Shown piece by piece: positions 37,236 through 46,130 of a DNA stretch of 64,000 bases. A program made the position numbers and the translations under genes. The notes beneath the pieces were generated by a model, which saw only the letters and a program-made list of their open reading frames with translations, made no database searches and was not told the origin of the DNA. This stretch comes from an uncultured Geobacteraceae bacterium (GTDB lineage: Bacteria > Desulfobacterota > Desulfuromonadia > Geobacterales > Pseudopelobacteraceae), in the NCBI GenBank assembly GCA_903901875.1, contig CAIUSO010000045.1, positions 1-64,000 on the forward strand, in the 5' to 3' direction. Positions within the stretch are counted from its first letter, which is position 1; each line of letters starts with the position of its first letter.

Positions 37236-38327
37236 ATGGATGAGCTGTGTCAAGAAGATGAGAATCAAAACATCCAGCACCGTTATCAGGGGTACGACCG
37301 GATCATGGGGAACATCTCCTGGCTGCTGATCGTACTGGTGGTGCTTGACATACAAATCAAACCGGTCGAAGGGCCAAATGCTGCATTTCTGGCCGGCTTT
37401 TCGGTCCTTCTTTTCTTCTATAATCTCAACGCCCGCTATGGATTTCTCTCTCGCAGATACGGAATCGTCAAGATATTTACGGATCTGATGGTCTTTCTTG
37501 CCTTCATTGTGGCGGTCTGCTGGTATACCGGGAAAATCTCCAGCCCCTTTATTTCACTGATCTATCTGGTGCTGATGGCCACCGCACTGACCCAGGGGCG
37601 CCGGGTGACCTACTTCATGGCCGTTCTGGCGGTTTCATCTTATATCCTGCTTGCCTCGGCCGACTCCCGTGAAATGGGGTATTACCTGACCCATCTCATC
37701 GAGCTGTTTCCGTTTCTGCTGATTGCCCATATGGGTGCCCTGTTGGCCGGTGAGAATGAGGTGGCACGTCGGGAAGTGGAGCGCCTCTCCCTGACCGATG
37801 AGCTGACCGGTATCAACAATATGCGTAATTTTTTTCTGATGGCCGATAATCAGGAGAAGCTTGCCCGACGCTTCAATCGCCCCTTTTCCATCTGCATGCT
37901 TGACGCCGACAACCTGAAAAAAGTCAATGACCGCTATGGACATTTCGCCGGGACCCGGCTGATACAGCAGGTTGCCGAAATGATTACTGCCAATGTCCGT
38001 GGTTCGGATATTGCGGCCCGCTACGGGGGGGATGAATTTGTCATTCTGTTCTCGGAAACCAGTAAGGTGGATGCCATCACGGCGGTCGAGCGTATTGTTG
38101 GCGGAATGGCCGCCAAGCCCTTTGATTTTGAAGGGGCGGATATCTTGACCACCCTATCGGCCGGTTTGGCCGGCTTTCCTGAGGATGGGGGGGATGTACG
38201 GAATGTTATGGCACATGCCGATGAGGCGATGTACGTGAGCAAACGGAGCGGCAAAAACCGTCTGACACTGTTTAGTGAATCCATGTATGTCGACACATTT
38301 GGCAAGCATGACGGGGTGCAGCAATGA
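37236..38327 (+). CDS. Membrane-bound diguanylate cyclase (GGDEF)
   Basis: 363 residues. About six N-terminal membrane segments (roughly 30-180) form a sensor region; then a short linker and the GGDEF domain (about 185-345), with the LSLTDELTGINN start and the active YGGDEF. The inhibitory site R-G-S-D lies exactly five residues before GGDEF, so the enzyme should be feedback-inhibited by cyclic di-GMP. No EAL domain is fused. It ends 4 bases into the Sco gene start, so it may be co-transcribed with the oxidase cluster. Confidence 0.92.
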   Translation: MDELCQEDENQNIQHRYQGYDRIMGNISWLLIVLVVLDIQIKPVEGPNAAFLAGFSVLLFFYNLNARYGFLSRRYGIVKIFTDLMVFLAFIVAVCWYTGKISSPFISLIYLVLMATALTQGRRVTYFMAVLAVSSYILLASADSREMGYYLTHLIELFPFLLIAHMGALLAGENEVARREVERLSLTDELTGINNMRNFFLMADNQEKLARRFNRPFSICMLDADNLKKVNDRYGHFAGTRLIQQVAEMITANVRGSDIAARYGGDEFVILFSETSKVDAITAVERIVGGMAAKPFDFEGADILTTLSAGLAGFPEDGGDVRNVMAHADEAMYVSKRSGKNRLTLFSESMYVDTFGKHDGVQQ

Positions 38328-39127
38328 GTGACGTGGTAAGTACGTGGCTGTGCCGGGTCTGTTTTTCTCTGCTGGTTATTGCCGTCGGAGGGGCGTTTGC
38401 CCGTGGGGAAGTCGTGCAGAATCAGGTAACGGGTATCGGTATAACCGAACATCTCGGTGACAAGATTCCGCTGGATACCACGTTTCGCGACGAAAGCGGC
38501 AGAGAGGTGCGGCTTGCCGAGTTGGTGAAAGGACCCACAATTATTCTGCCGGTCTATTTCAACTGTACCAATGTCTGCTACAACCTGCAGTGGGGATTGT
38601 CACGAATTGTTACCAAAATAAAACGGACGCCGGGGGTGGATTACCGGATCATCTCCCTCAGTTTTGACGAGCATGATACCCCTCCGTTGGCAGCCAAATT
38701 CAAGCGGGTTTACCTGAGTGCCATGGGTACGGATTTTCCTCAAGACGGCTGGCGTTTTCTTACCGGTGACCTGGCCTCCATCCGGCGGGTCACCAATGGA
38801 GCCGGTTTTGGATTTGAACGGAAGGGGCGTGATTATCTCCATCCCTCCGGTTGTTTCATCGTTGCCCGCGATGGTACCATTGTCCGGTATCTGTACGGCA
38901 CCACGTTTCTGGCCAAAGACCTGACGCTGGCACTGATAGAGGCCCGTGACGGCACCTCGGGAGCCACCATACGAAAAATTGTTGATTACTGTTTTGTGTT
39001 TGATCCGGAGCAAAAAACATATGCTTTTAATTTGTTACGTATAAGTGCTACAGTGGTCATCATCTGTACCGGGACATTTCTGCTGTACCTGATCAGAAGC
39101 GGCAAGCGGCGGCGAACAAAAACCTGA
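38324..39127 (+). CDS. Sco1/SenC-type copper chaperone
   Basis: 267 residues. A signal-anchor N-terminus (about 9-27) is followed by a thioredoxin-like domain. The copper ligands are CTNVC (YFNCTNVCYNL) and the distant His in DYLHPSGC. A C-terminal membrane helix (LLRISATVVIICTGTFLLYLI) is unusual for the family, where one N-terminal anchor is typical. Sco proteins load CuA on oxidase subunit II. The oxidase genes follow 46 bases downstream. Confidence 0.9.
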   Translation: MSDVVSTWLCRVCFSLLVIAVGGAFARGEVVQNQVTGIGITEHLGDKIPLDTTFRDESGREVRLAELVKGPTIILPVYFNCTNVCYNLQWGLSRIVTKIKRTPGVDYRIISLSFDEHDTPPLAAKFKRVYLSAMGTDFPQDGWRFLTGDLASIRRVTNGAGFGFERKGRDYLHPSGCFIVARDGTIVRYLYGTTFLAKDLTLALIEARDGTSGATIRKIVDYCFVFDPEQKTYAFNLLRISATVVIICTGTFLLYLIRSGKRRRTKT

Positions 39128-39173
39128 CACACCGTATTGATCTCCCTGCGGTGCGGGTATTTTTGGAGGTTAG

Positions 39174-40787
39174 ATGTCGGATATGCAGCAAGCAGCAACC
39201 AGTTTCTGGAACGACACCGGTAAAACCGGCCTGACGTCCTGGATTTTCTCTACCGATCACAAACGGATCGGTCTTCTTTACTTCTATACAACCATCGGCT
39301 TTTTCCTGGTCGGCGTCGTGCTTGGGTTGTTGCTCCGTATCGAGCTGATGGCACCGGGGCGGACAATTATGGGGCCACAGACCTACAATGCCCTCTTTAC
39401 TGTCCATGGGGTGGTGATGATCTTCCTCTTCATCATCCCCGGCATACCGGGGGCCTTTGGCAACATGGTGATGCCGATTCAGATCGGTGCCCGGGATGTC
39501 TCTTTTCCCCGGCTCAATCTCCTCTCCTGGTGGCTCTATATCATCGGTGCCGTTATCATTCTCACCTCCCTCTTCAGTGGCGGAGGGGCACCAGACACCG
39601 GCTGGACCTTTTACGTCCCCTTCAGTTCACGAACCGGTACCAACGTTTCCCTGGCGGTCTTCGGGGTGTTCATCGTCGGCTTTTCCTCGATCCTGACCGG
39701 AGTTAACTTCGTCACCACCATCCACCGGCTGCGGGCCGAAGGGATGACCTGGTTCCGGTTGCCGCTCTTTACCTGGTCCCTCTATGCAACCGCCTGGGTG
39801 CAAATTCTGGCCACGCCGATTCTGGCAATTACCCTGGTGCTGGTCATGGCGGAGCGGGTGCTTGGCACCGGACTGTTTGATCCCACCCGGGGGGGTGACC
39901 CGGTCATGTATCAGCACCTCTTCTGGATTTACTCCCATCCGGCGGTCTACATCATGATCCTGCCTGCCATGGGGATCGTCTCCGACATCATTCCGGTATT
40001 TTCCCGCAAGCCGATCTTCGGCTATAAAATGATAGCTTTTTCCAGCCTTGCCATCGCCGCCGCCGGTTCCCTGGTGTGGGGACACCACATGTTCACCAGC
40101 GGCATGAGTGACACGGCGGTGGTGGTGTTTTCCTTCCTGACCTTCATTGTGGCCATACCGTCGGCCATCAAGGTATTTAACTGGATTTCCACCCTCTATA
40201 AAGGTTCAATCTCTCTGGAAGCACCGATGCTGTTTGCTCTCTCCTTCATCCTGCTCTTCTCCATCGGCGGTTTGAGCGGACTGATTCTCGGCGCAGCCGC
40301 CACCGATGTTCATGTTCATGACACCCACTTTGTGGTGGGACATTTCCACTACGTCATGTTTGGCGGCACCGGCTTTGCCATCTTTGCTGCCATGCATTAC
40401 TGGCTCCCCAAATTTTACGGCCGACGGTACCGTGAAAAACCGGCCATCATCGCCTGGGGCCTGATGTTCACCGGTTTTAACGTTCTCTATTTTACCATGC
40501 AGGTGCTGGGAATGAGGGGGATGCCACGCCGTTACTATGACTATCTGCCGGAATTTGGCCCCCTCAATCTGGTGGCCACCGTCGGCAGCTGGATTCTGGC
40601 CGCCGGTTTGATCCTGATGCTGGTTAATCTGTTTCGCGGTCTGTTCTGGGGGGAGCCGTTTGTCGGCAACCCGTGGGGGGGAGCCACCCTGGAGTGGAGC
40701 GTTGCCACACCGCCACCAACCGAAAATTTTGAAGGGGAGCCGGTGGCTACCCATGGACCATATGACTTCAGCGGAGTGAAAAAATGA
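39174..40787 (+). CDS. ctaD: Cytochrome c oxidase subunit I, A2-type (YSHPAV)
   Basis: 537 residues with about 12 membrane spans. It holds heme a, heme a3 and CuB. The heme and copper ligands are visible: the early TVHGVVMIFL His, the YSHPAVY His-Tyr pair, HHMF and HDTHFVVGHFHYV. The motif is YSHPAV instead of GHPEVY, so the D-channel glutamate is absent; this defines the A2 group as in Rhodothermus caa3, where the Tyr-Ser pair replaces it. The gene leads a I-III-IV-II-ctaB cluster, and its last 4 bases overlap the subunit III gene. Confidence 0.97.
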   Translation: MSDMQQAATSFWNDTGKTGLTSWIFSTDHKRIGLLYFYTTIGFFLVGVVLGLLLRIELMAPGRTIMGPQTYNALFTVHGVVMIFLFIIPGIPGAFGNMVMPIQIGARDVSFPRLNLLSWWLYIIGAVIILTSLFSGGGAPDTGWTFYVPFSSRTGTNVSLAVFGVFIVGFSSILTGVNFVTTIHRLRAEGMTWFRLPLFTWSLYATAWVQILATPILAITLVLVMAERVLGTGLFDPTRGGDPVMYQHLFWIYSHPAVYIMILPAMGIVSDIIPVFSRKPIFGYKMIAFSSLAIAAAGSLVWGHHMFTSGMSDTAVVVFSFLTFIVAIPSAIKVFNWISTLYKGSISLEAPMLFALSFILLFSIGGLSGLILGAAATDVHVHDTHFVVGHFHYVMFGGTGFAIFAAMHYWLPKFYGRRYREKPAIIAWGLMFTGFNVLYFTMQVLGMRGMPRRYYDYLPEFGPLNLVATVGSWILAAGLILMLVNLFRGLFWGEPFVGNPWGGATLEWSVATPPPTENFEGEPVATHGPYDFSGVKK

Positions 40788-41386
40788 GCGGCCACGAACA
40801 CAGAGATGATTACGGTGCCAAGCTGGGCATGTGGTTGTTTCTCTTTACCGAGTTACTGCTGTTCGGTGGGTTGTTTCTCCTCTACGCCGTGTACCTGAAG
40901 CGGTATCCCCATGAATTTGCCACCGGAGGGAAACAGCTTAACTGGGTGTTGGGATCGGTCAATACCGTGATTCTGCTCACCAGCAGTCTGGCCGCTGCCA
41001 TGGCGGTTACAGCCATACAACGGGGAGAGGCACGGCGGACCGTGGCATTGCTGGGGGGAACAATCCTCTGCGCCGCCGGGTTCATGGCCATCAAATACGT
41101 TGAGTGGAGCAGCAAATTCGGACACGGCATCTACCCCGGTTCTGAACATCTGAAAGCCGGTCCGCCGGGGGAATCGGTATTCTTCAGTCTGTACTTCCTT
41201 TCTACCGGCATCCATGGGCTCCATGTGGTGATCGGTGCTATTCTCCTGGGATGGATCGCATTCAAGGTCAGGGGGGGGGAGCTGCATGCAGGGAATAATA
41301 TACTGCTTGAAAACGGTGCCCTCTACTGGCATCTGGTCGATCTGATCTGGATATTTATTTTCCCGCTGTATTACCTGATTCTGTAA
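40784..41386 (+). CDS. ctaE: Cytochrome c oxidase subunit III
   Basis: 200 residues with five predicted spans, the short form of subunit III. Conserved motifs are KLGMWLFLFTELLLFGGLFLLYAVY, GSVNTVILLTSSLAAAMA and STGIHGLHVVIGAILL; the end ALYWHLVDLIWIFIFPLYYLI is typical. It stabilises the core enzyme and may help proton supply. It is coupled to ctaD by a 4-base overlap and is followed by the subunit IV gene after 3 bases. Confidence 0.97.
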   Translation: MSGHEHRDDYGAKLGMWLFLFTELLLFGGLFLLYAVYLKRYPHEFATGGKQLNWVLGSVNTVILLTSSLAAAMAVTAIQRGEARRTVALLGGTILCAAGFMAIKYVEWSSKFGHGIYPGSEHLKAGPPGESVFFSLYFLSTGIHGLHVVIGAILLGWIAFKVRGGELHAGNNILLENGALYWHLVDLIWIFIFPLYYLIL

Positions 41387-41389
41387 CCG

Positions 41390-41689
41390 ATGGAGAACGA
41401 CACCATGGATCAACATCAACCCCATATAGTCAGTTATACCAGACTGATCGGCATCTGGCTGGCGTTACTGGTCCTGACCGCCCTGACCGTGGCCATAACC
41501 CGTGTGGAACTTGGCGGCTACAAGGTGGTCGGTGCCCTGGCCGTGGCCTGTGCAAAAGCGGGTCTGGTCATTGCCGTTTTCATGCATATGAAATACGAAG
41601 GAGTGCTCCTGCGCTGGTTATTGTTTCTCGCCTTCGTCACCCTTGCTGTTTTCATCGGCTTTACCTTCTTCGACGTGCTGTACCGTTAA
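41390..41689 (+). CDS. ctaF: Cytochrome c oxidase subunit IV, prokaryotic type
   Basis: 99 residues with three membrane segments (LIGIWLALLVLTALTVAIT, VGALAVACAKAGLVIAVFMHM and LLRWLLFLAFVTLAVFIGF). It fits the COX4_pro family that accompanies caa3-type oxidases. It is 3 bases after ctaE and 9 before the subunit II gene. An upstream ATG at 41390 and an alternative at 41405 (MDQHQPH) are both possible starts. Confidence 0.85.
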   Translation: MENDTMDQHQPHIVSYTRLIGIWLALLVLTALTVAITRVELGGYKVVGALAVACAKAGLVIAVFMHMKYEGVLLRWLLFLAFVTLAVFIGFTFFDVLYR

Positions 41690-41698
41690 GGGGATACT

Positions 41699-42616
41699 GT
41701 GAACCAATTGCCACTCATATCAACGTCTGATGCCATTAATCCCCTTTTCCTGTTTATCTACGGAGCCTGTCTGGTACTGCTGCTGGGCATAACCATCACC
41801 ATGATTTATTTCGTGGTGCGCTATCACCGGAGCCGAGCCCCGGAGCCGACCTCCCAGGTAGACGGCAACCTCATGCTGGAGATAATCTGGATCGTACTTC
41901 CCAGTATTCTGGTGCTGGCCATGTTCTGGTACGGCTGGAAGGAGTACCTGGTCCTGCGGACCGTGCCTCCCAATGCCCTTTCCGTGACCGCGACGGCACA
42001 GATGTGGTCATGGAATTTCAGCTACAGCGACGGGAAAACGAGCAACAAGCTCTATGTACCGGTCGGAAGGGCGGTGCGGGTGGAACTGGTTTCCAAGGAT
42101 GTCATCCATGGCTTCTTCCTGCCGGCATTCCGGGTCAAGCGAGACATCGTACCGGGAATGAGCAACTACGTCTGGTTTGTGGCCAATAAACCGGGAAGTT
42201 ACGATGTCTTCTGTTCCCAATACTGCGGTACCCAGCATTCGGCCATGATCACAACGGTAGAAGCGTTGCCGGAAGATCAGTTTGCCACCTGGTTGGCCAG
42301 GAAGGAAGCTCCCGGTGCCGCCGGTAAAATAGATGGCAAGGCCCTGGCCGAAGAAAAAGGGTGCCTCGGGTGCCATTCCCTCGACGGTACTCCGGGTGTT
42401 GGCCCCAGTTTTAAGGGGATCATGGGGCGGAGTGAAGTGGTCGTCACCAAAGGTACCGAACGTACCATGACCGTCGATGAAGCCTACCTGCGCCGCTCAA
42501 TTACGGAGCCGGGGGCAGATGTGGTTAAAGGATTCCAGCCCATCATGCCTGAGTTTGGCGATCTCAAAAAAGAGGAACTTGATGCGCTGGTGGAATTCGT
42601 CACATCGGTAAAATAG
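41699..42616 (+). CDS. ctaC: Cytochrome c oxidase subunit II with fused cytochrome c (caa3 type)
   Basis: 305 residues from a GTG. Two N-terminal helices (about 17-37 and 60-80) anchor the CuA domain, whose ligands are in FCSQYCGTQHSAM plus the upstream HGFFLPAF His. A C-terminal monoheme cytochrome c domain starts at GCLGCHSLDG (CxxCH). The axial Met is probably in PIMPEFG. This is the caa3 arrangement, in which the fused cytochrome c feeds CuA. It lies after, not before, subunit I, III and IV, unlike many aa3 operons. Confidence 0.97.
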   Translation: MNQLPLISTSDAINPLFLFIYGACLVLLLGITITMIYFVVRYHRSRAPEPTSQVDGNLMLEIIWIVLPSILVLAMFWYGWKEYLVLRTVPPNALSVTATAQMWSWNFSYSDGKTSNKLYVPVGRAVRVELVSKDVIHGFFLPAFRVKRDIVPGMSNYVWFVANKPGSYDVFCSQYCGTQHSAMITTVEALPEDQFATWLARKEAPGAAGKIDGKALAEEKGCLGCHSLDGTPGVGPSFKGIMGRSEVVVTKGTERTMTVDEAYLRRSITEPGADVVKGFQPIMPEFGDLKKEELDALVEFVTSVK

Positions 42617-42618
42617 GT

Positions 42619-43461
42619 GTGTTCTCCCGTTTAAGCAGACTTTTTCGTCCCCGCCTGGCTCTGCTGAACGGGGTAACGGCCCTGGGGGGATACTGTATGC
42701 ACCCCTCGTCGCCGCTTCAGCTGATGACATTCCTTGTCCTGTTATGCGGGGTCACGCTGGTTGCCATGGGGGCCTCTGGCTTCAATCAACTCATGGAACG
42801 GGACATTGATGCCCTGATGATTCGCACCATGCAGCGCCCCCTTCCCCGGGGGGAAATGTCGCTCCAGGCCGTGGCCTTTCTGGCTCTCTGCGCCACCGGT
42901 GCCGGACTTGCTCTGCTTTCTGTCCCTTGCCAGATCCTCCCCCCGTTTTTCGCGCTGCTATCCCTGCTCTGGTACCTGATAATCTACACGCCACTCAAGC
43001 GCAAGACCAACCTTGCCCTGTTGCTGGGCGCGCTCTGTGGAGTCTTTGCGCCTTTAATCGGCTGGACCATGGCCGGAGGTGCCATGGCAGATCACCGGAT
43101 TGTGATCTTTTCCGGCCTGCTCTTCATCTGGCAGATCCCCCACTTCTGGCTTTTGCAGGAACGGCACCAGAAAGATTATCGCCGGGCCGGTATTCGGCTG
43201 GTGGAGTTTCACACGGCGGCTATCAGCCGGTCGTCCCTGTTCCGTATCTGGCTGGCGGCATTGGGAGCTGCAACCCTGATGCTCCCGGTCCTGGGGTGCA
43301 TCGTAAATAGCCCTCTCTCCTGGTTTATGCTGGTGCTATTGATGCTCTCTACCGTGGCATGTCTTCGTTCGGAGCGGTTACTGTTCCCCGCGTTCAGCCT
43401 CTTTCCGCTGTCCCTGACCGCCATAGTGGTTCTGTTCAGGATAGTCCAGGGGTACGTGTGA
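42619..43461 (+). CDS. ctaB: Protoheme IX farnesyltransferase (heme O synthase)
   Basis: 280 residues from a GTG 2 bases after ctaC. Eight or so membrane helices; the UbiA-superfamily Asp motifs are NQLMERDIDALMIRT (N-x-x-x-x-D) and the later DYRRAGI with LQERHQKDYRR. It farnesylates heme B for the oxidase. ctaA (heme A synthase) is not visible beside it. Start sites with GTG in tight coupling are common in this cluster. Confidence 0.93.
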   Translation: MFSRLSRLFRPRLALLNGVTALGGYCMHPSSPLQLMTFLVLLCGVTLVAMGASGFNQLMERDIDALMIRTMQRPLPRGEMSLQAVAFLALCATGAGLALLSVPCQILPPFFALLSLLWYLIIYTPLKRKTNLALLLGALCGVFAPLIGWTMAGGAMADHRIVIFSGLLFIWQIPHFWLLQERHQKDYRRAGIRLVEFHTAAISRSSLFRIWLAALGAATLMLPVLGCIVNSPLSWFMLVLLMLSTVACLRSERLLFPAFSLFPLSLTAIVVLFRIVQGYV

Positions 43462-43723
43462 TACAGCCCCGTTTAACCGCGTTCTCCGCCTCCAATTAAT
43501 CCCCCAGTCGCTCATAGTACCCCTTACACTATTTTAAGTCGTCAATCACTGGCAGCTAATGAGCGCATACTATAGTACTTATAGCTATTTCATTAATATA
43601 AAATATGTACACTTATGTGGTTGGTTCTGATAGTAAGTTATCGATAAGATGCAATCATTACTCGGTTATTTTATTCTTAATGTGAATATTTCAAAAAAAG
43701 TAATAACGATTACAGGGGGCCGT
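43462..43723. other. AT-rich intergenic region
   Basis: About 260 bases after the oxidase cluster. The GC content drops here. A possible AT-rich promoter lies around 43595-43625, but no clear -35/-10 pair or gene is present. Confidence 0.4.
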
Positions 43724-43843
43724 ATGAAGAAAACTGCGTTAATGCTCGGAAGTGTAATTGTGATGGGGAGTCTCGCCGGATGTGTACAAAAAACGGCACA
43801 GTGTATTCAGGTTCTCGGTAGTGGTCGTTGGACAATGCGTTGA
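43724..43843 (+). CDS. Tiny lipoprotein, possibly a truncated gene
   Basis: 39 residues from the ATG at 43724, with an AGGGGG site just upstream. It has a clear lipoprotein signal (MKKTALMLGSVIVMGSLAGC). The mature part is only about 20 residues (VQKTAQCIQVLGSGRWTMR), short for any envelope function. Either it is a small lipopeptide or the 5' remnant of a longer lipoprotein gene; I favour a remnant because the tail looks out of frame. Confidence 0.45.
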   Translation: MKKTALMLGSVIVMGSLAGCVQKTAQCIQVLGSGRWTMR

Positions 43844-43874
43844 TTAATCGTACAAATATTTGCGGGGGCGTGGT

Positions 43875-44975
43875 GTGTTATCAAATATATCCTGGTCTGC
43901 TTTTGGTGATTTTTTAGGCTTATTAGTGCTCATAATTGTATCAGGTGGTTTTGGTGGTTATGTTGCTGCTGTGTTTGAGAACCTGATTGCTTCGCAAAAG
44001 GATAAAGGAAATGATGGGGTTGTCATTACAACGAAATCTGAACACGTGCATGCGTGTAATAAGTGCAATAGTTGGTATTTTGTATGCAGAGTACTGATTG
44101 GCATTGCAGGTGCGTTTGGTGTAGTGCTAATTGGGGGGTGGCTAACCAAGGTAAAGCTTGATCTGACAGTTGATAATGCAATAAGCTTGGTTGGGCTTTG
44201 CGTTATTGCTGGAAGTATTAGCTATGAGCTACTTCCCGTAATTGGCAATAAACTCCGAAAACAGATGGAAGCTCTCGAAAACACACAAACAGGTCAAGCA
44301 GTCCAAATCGAAAATTTAAAAAAACAAGGGATTGAAATAGAGACCGAGTGGATGAAAAAAATGCGTGAAATAGATGAACAAAGGAAAAAATATACCGATG
44401 CAATCACTCTTTCTGAAATAATCCTGGAGAACTCTGAACATCAGCAGTCACTATCGGATGCATATTCAGCAATATCAAAGATGGAGATGTTTCGTGAAAG
44501 TTCAAAGTACCAACGAGTATATAATATCTATCTGGGTCGGTTGTACAGGAGAGTTGGCAATTGGGATAGTGCAATAAAGGTGTTAAGAGAGTACATTGAG
44601 AACCTTGATAACAACTCATTGTCGGCGACCAACGGTTCGGCGACCAACGGTGAGGAAACAAAGGGCATAGATAAGGCAGCTGCGCTTTATAATATTTCCT
44701 GCTATCATATCCTGAAAGCTGCCATTGACATACATTCAGAAGAGGAGGTTAATCGGTTGTTCGAAGAAGCACTTAATGAGTTTAAATTTTCTCTGAAACT
44801 TGATCCGTCAAGTTGGGAATGCGCTGAGAGAGAAGATGAACGTGATTTTGATGCAGTGAAACATCACCCAAAATGGTCGAAAGTATATAACTCTCTGATT
44901 CAAGACACTAAGGAAATATGCAAAAAACAGTTGACAATAAAGCTGGACACACCATATAGTCCGATACTGATCTAG
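43875..44975 (+). CDS. Membrane protein with coiled coil and TPR-like region, unknown function
   Basis: 366 residues from the GTG at 43875, chosen for GGGGG 9 bases upstream (the frame opens at a TTG, 43860). Two to four hydrophobic segments lie in the first 120 residues (FGDFLGLLVLIIVSGGFGGYV, VLIGIAGAFGVVLIGGW, AISLVGLCVIAGSISYELL). A coiled coil (about 130-170) follows, then TPR-like helices (VYNIYLGRLYRRVGNWDSAI, ALNEFKFSLKLDPSSWE). The small cysteine pair HACNKCNSW is in the loop after the first span. GC is lower than the neighbouring oxidase genes, suggesting acquisition. No family is recognised. Confidence 0.65.
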   Translation: MLSNISWSAFGDFLGLLVLIIVSGGFGGYVAAVFENLIASQKDKGNDGVVITTKSEHVHACNKCNSWYFVCRVLIGIAGAFGVVLIGGWLTKVKLDLTVDNAISLVGLCVIAGSISYELLPVIGNKLRKQMEALENTQTGQAVQIENLKKQGIEIETEWMKKMREIDEQRKKYTDAITLSEIILENSEHQQSLSDAYSAISKMEMFRESSKYQRVYNIYLGRLYRRVGNWDSAIKVLREYIENLDNNSLSATNGSATNGEETKGIDKAAALYNISCYHILKAAIDIHSEEEVNRLFEEALNEFKFSLKLDPSSWECAEREDERDFDAVKHHPKWSKVYNSLIQDTKEICKKQLTIKLDTPYSPILI

Positions 44976-45071
44976 CGGTTGCATTTGCTGAAAAGCATAA
45001 CTCCACTAACAAAAGCACTGGAGACGTTCATGGAAAAAAAAGGTTGAGTATAAAATTATAGAAATAAAATA

Positions 45072-45097
45072 GGGGGACTCACTGTTTTGAGTCCCCC
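45072..45097 (+). terminator. Hairpin terminator-like element
   Basis: A 10-bp perfect stem with a 6-base loop, about 95 bases after the membrane-protein stop. T-richness starts only some 15 bases on, so termination is plausible but not sure. Confidence 0.5.
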
Positions 45098-45175
45098 ATT
45101 ACACTTTAAGCTATTTTTGTGCTAATCGTATATTCCGGCCGCCTGACATGTTTTATGATTTGAATTCTCATTTAT

Positions 45176-45406
45176 TCACGCATCTTTCTCGTCGATCTTG
45201 ACAGCGTAAATTATAAGTTGATCGTCGACCCTTTCGCAGATTACCCGCAAATTCCTGACACGAAACCTCTCATATGTCAAACCAGTTTGAGCAATTCTGT
45301 GATCTGCTCAAAAACTGCATCTACGTTCCGCTGCGTCGGATGTAAAACCTGCGAAAAAAGACAGAATGGCAACCATTTCACTTTTCTTTAACTTTTCGAA
45401 GCTCAT
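45176..45406 (-). pseudogene. RelE-like toxin relic with an in-frame stop
   Basis: On the minus strand an ATG at 45406 starts MSFEKLKKSEMVAILSF..., meets a stop after 32 codons, and continues in the same frame for 43 codons: TYERFRVRNLRVICERVDDQ then LIIYAVKIDEKDA and a stop. The latter part matches the core RVRNLRVIYxV and hydrophobic strand of RelE/ParE toxins. The internal stop makes it a non-functional remnant. It lies beside the intact ParDE genes and faces away from them. Confidence 0.65.
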
Positions 45407-45472
45407 GTCATAATATATTGAAATCCGATTTACGGCATAGTATATTACTTTGTATTACTCTTGGAGGATTAT

Positions 45473-45721
45473 ATGAGACGAAATGCAAGTGTAACGCTCG
45501 GAACTCATTACGATGATTTTATTGATTCACAAATTAAAAGCGGTGGATTCTGTTCTCGTAGCGAGGTTGTGAGAGCCGGACTTGGCTTGCTGGAAATTCG
45601 TCAGTCTAAAATCACGGCGTTAAAACTCGCTATAGACGCCGGGCTTAATAGTGAATCTGTCGAATGCTCGTATGAAGACTTTATGTTTCAACTAGAAAGC
45701 GAAGATGGCTTAATTGCATGA
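45473..45721 (+). CDS. parD: ParD-family antitoxin
   Basis: 82 residues from the ATG at 45473, with GGAGG 6 bases upstream. The N-terminal ribbon-helix-helix (NASVTLGTHYDDFIDSQIKS, SRSEVVRAGLGLLE) binds the promoter, and the acidic C-terminus neutralises the toxin. It overlaps the parE start by 4 bases, the usual antitoxin-toxin arrangement. Autoregulation is expected from the family. Confidence 0.9.
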   Translation: MRRNASVTLGTHYDDFIDSQIKSGGFCSRSEVVRAGLGLLEIRQSKITALKLAIDAGLNSESVECSYEDFMFQLESEDGLIA

Positions 45722-46020
45722 AATATGTGATCAAAGGTGCCGCGTTAGCCGATTTAAAGGACATCGCAAGATATACGAGAACGAGTTGGGGAAGAGACCA
45801 AGAATACATTTATATTAAAAGCATCTTTGATTACTTTGATAAAATTGCTTCTCGCGAGACTTTTAACGTTGATTATTCACACATAAAGGAAGGGTGCTTT
45901 AAATGCAAGATCAATCACCATGTCGTAATATTCCAGATACTTGCAGACGGTCGGCCTGAAATTATCCGTATTTTGCATGAAGAAATGGATATTCCACTAC
46001 AACTGATAAAGTCGACATAG
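45718..46020 (+). CDS. parE: ParE-family toxin
   Basis: 100 residues of the RelE/ParE fold. Typical features are YVIKGAALADLKDIARYTRTSWG, CFKCKINHHVVIFQI and the end EIIRILHEEMDIPLQL. ParE toxins inhibit DNA gyrase. It is translated right after the antitoxin by a 4-base overlap. Gene pairing with parD is complete, so the system is probably active. A good terminator follows. Confidence 0.9.
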   Translation: MKYVIKGAALADLKDIARYTRTSWGRDQEYIYIKSIFDYFDKIASRETFNVDYSHIKEGCFKCKINHHVVIFQILADGRPEIIRILHEEMDIPLQLIKST

Positions 46021-46045
46021 TTACATCTCTACACAAGGATGGCAA

Positions 46046-46073
46046 AAGCCACCGGCATCTCCGCCGGTGGCTT
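46046..46073 (+). terminator. Terminator after parDE
   Basis: AAGCCACCGGC (46046-46056) pairs with GCCGGTGGCTT (46063-46073), an 11-bp stem followed by a T/C-rich run (TCTCTCTTTA). Confidence 0.7.
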
Positions 46074-46130
46074 CTCTCTTTAAAACTCCACCAGGTAGTT
46101 GACCCGCCCTACCCTCTCTCTTACAGACCT

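Larger units (their letters stand above)
44976..45472. other. Intergenic region with terminator-like hairpin and a toxin relic
   Basis: A perfect 10-bp hairpin, GGGGGACTCA (45072-45081) with TGAGTCCCCC (45088-45097), follows the membrane-protein gene; it lacks an immediate T-run. The rest carries a relE-like relic on the minus strand (45176-45406) and the ribosome site for parD. Confidence 0.6.
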
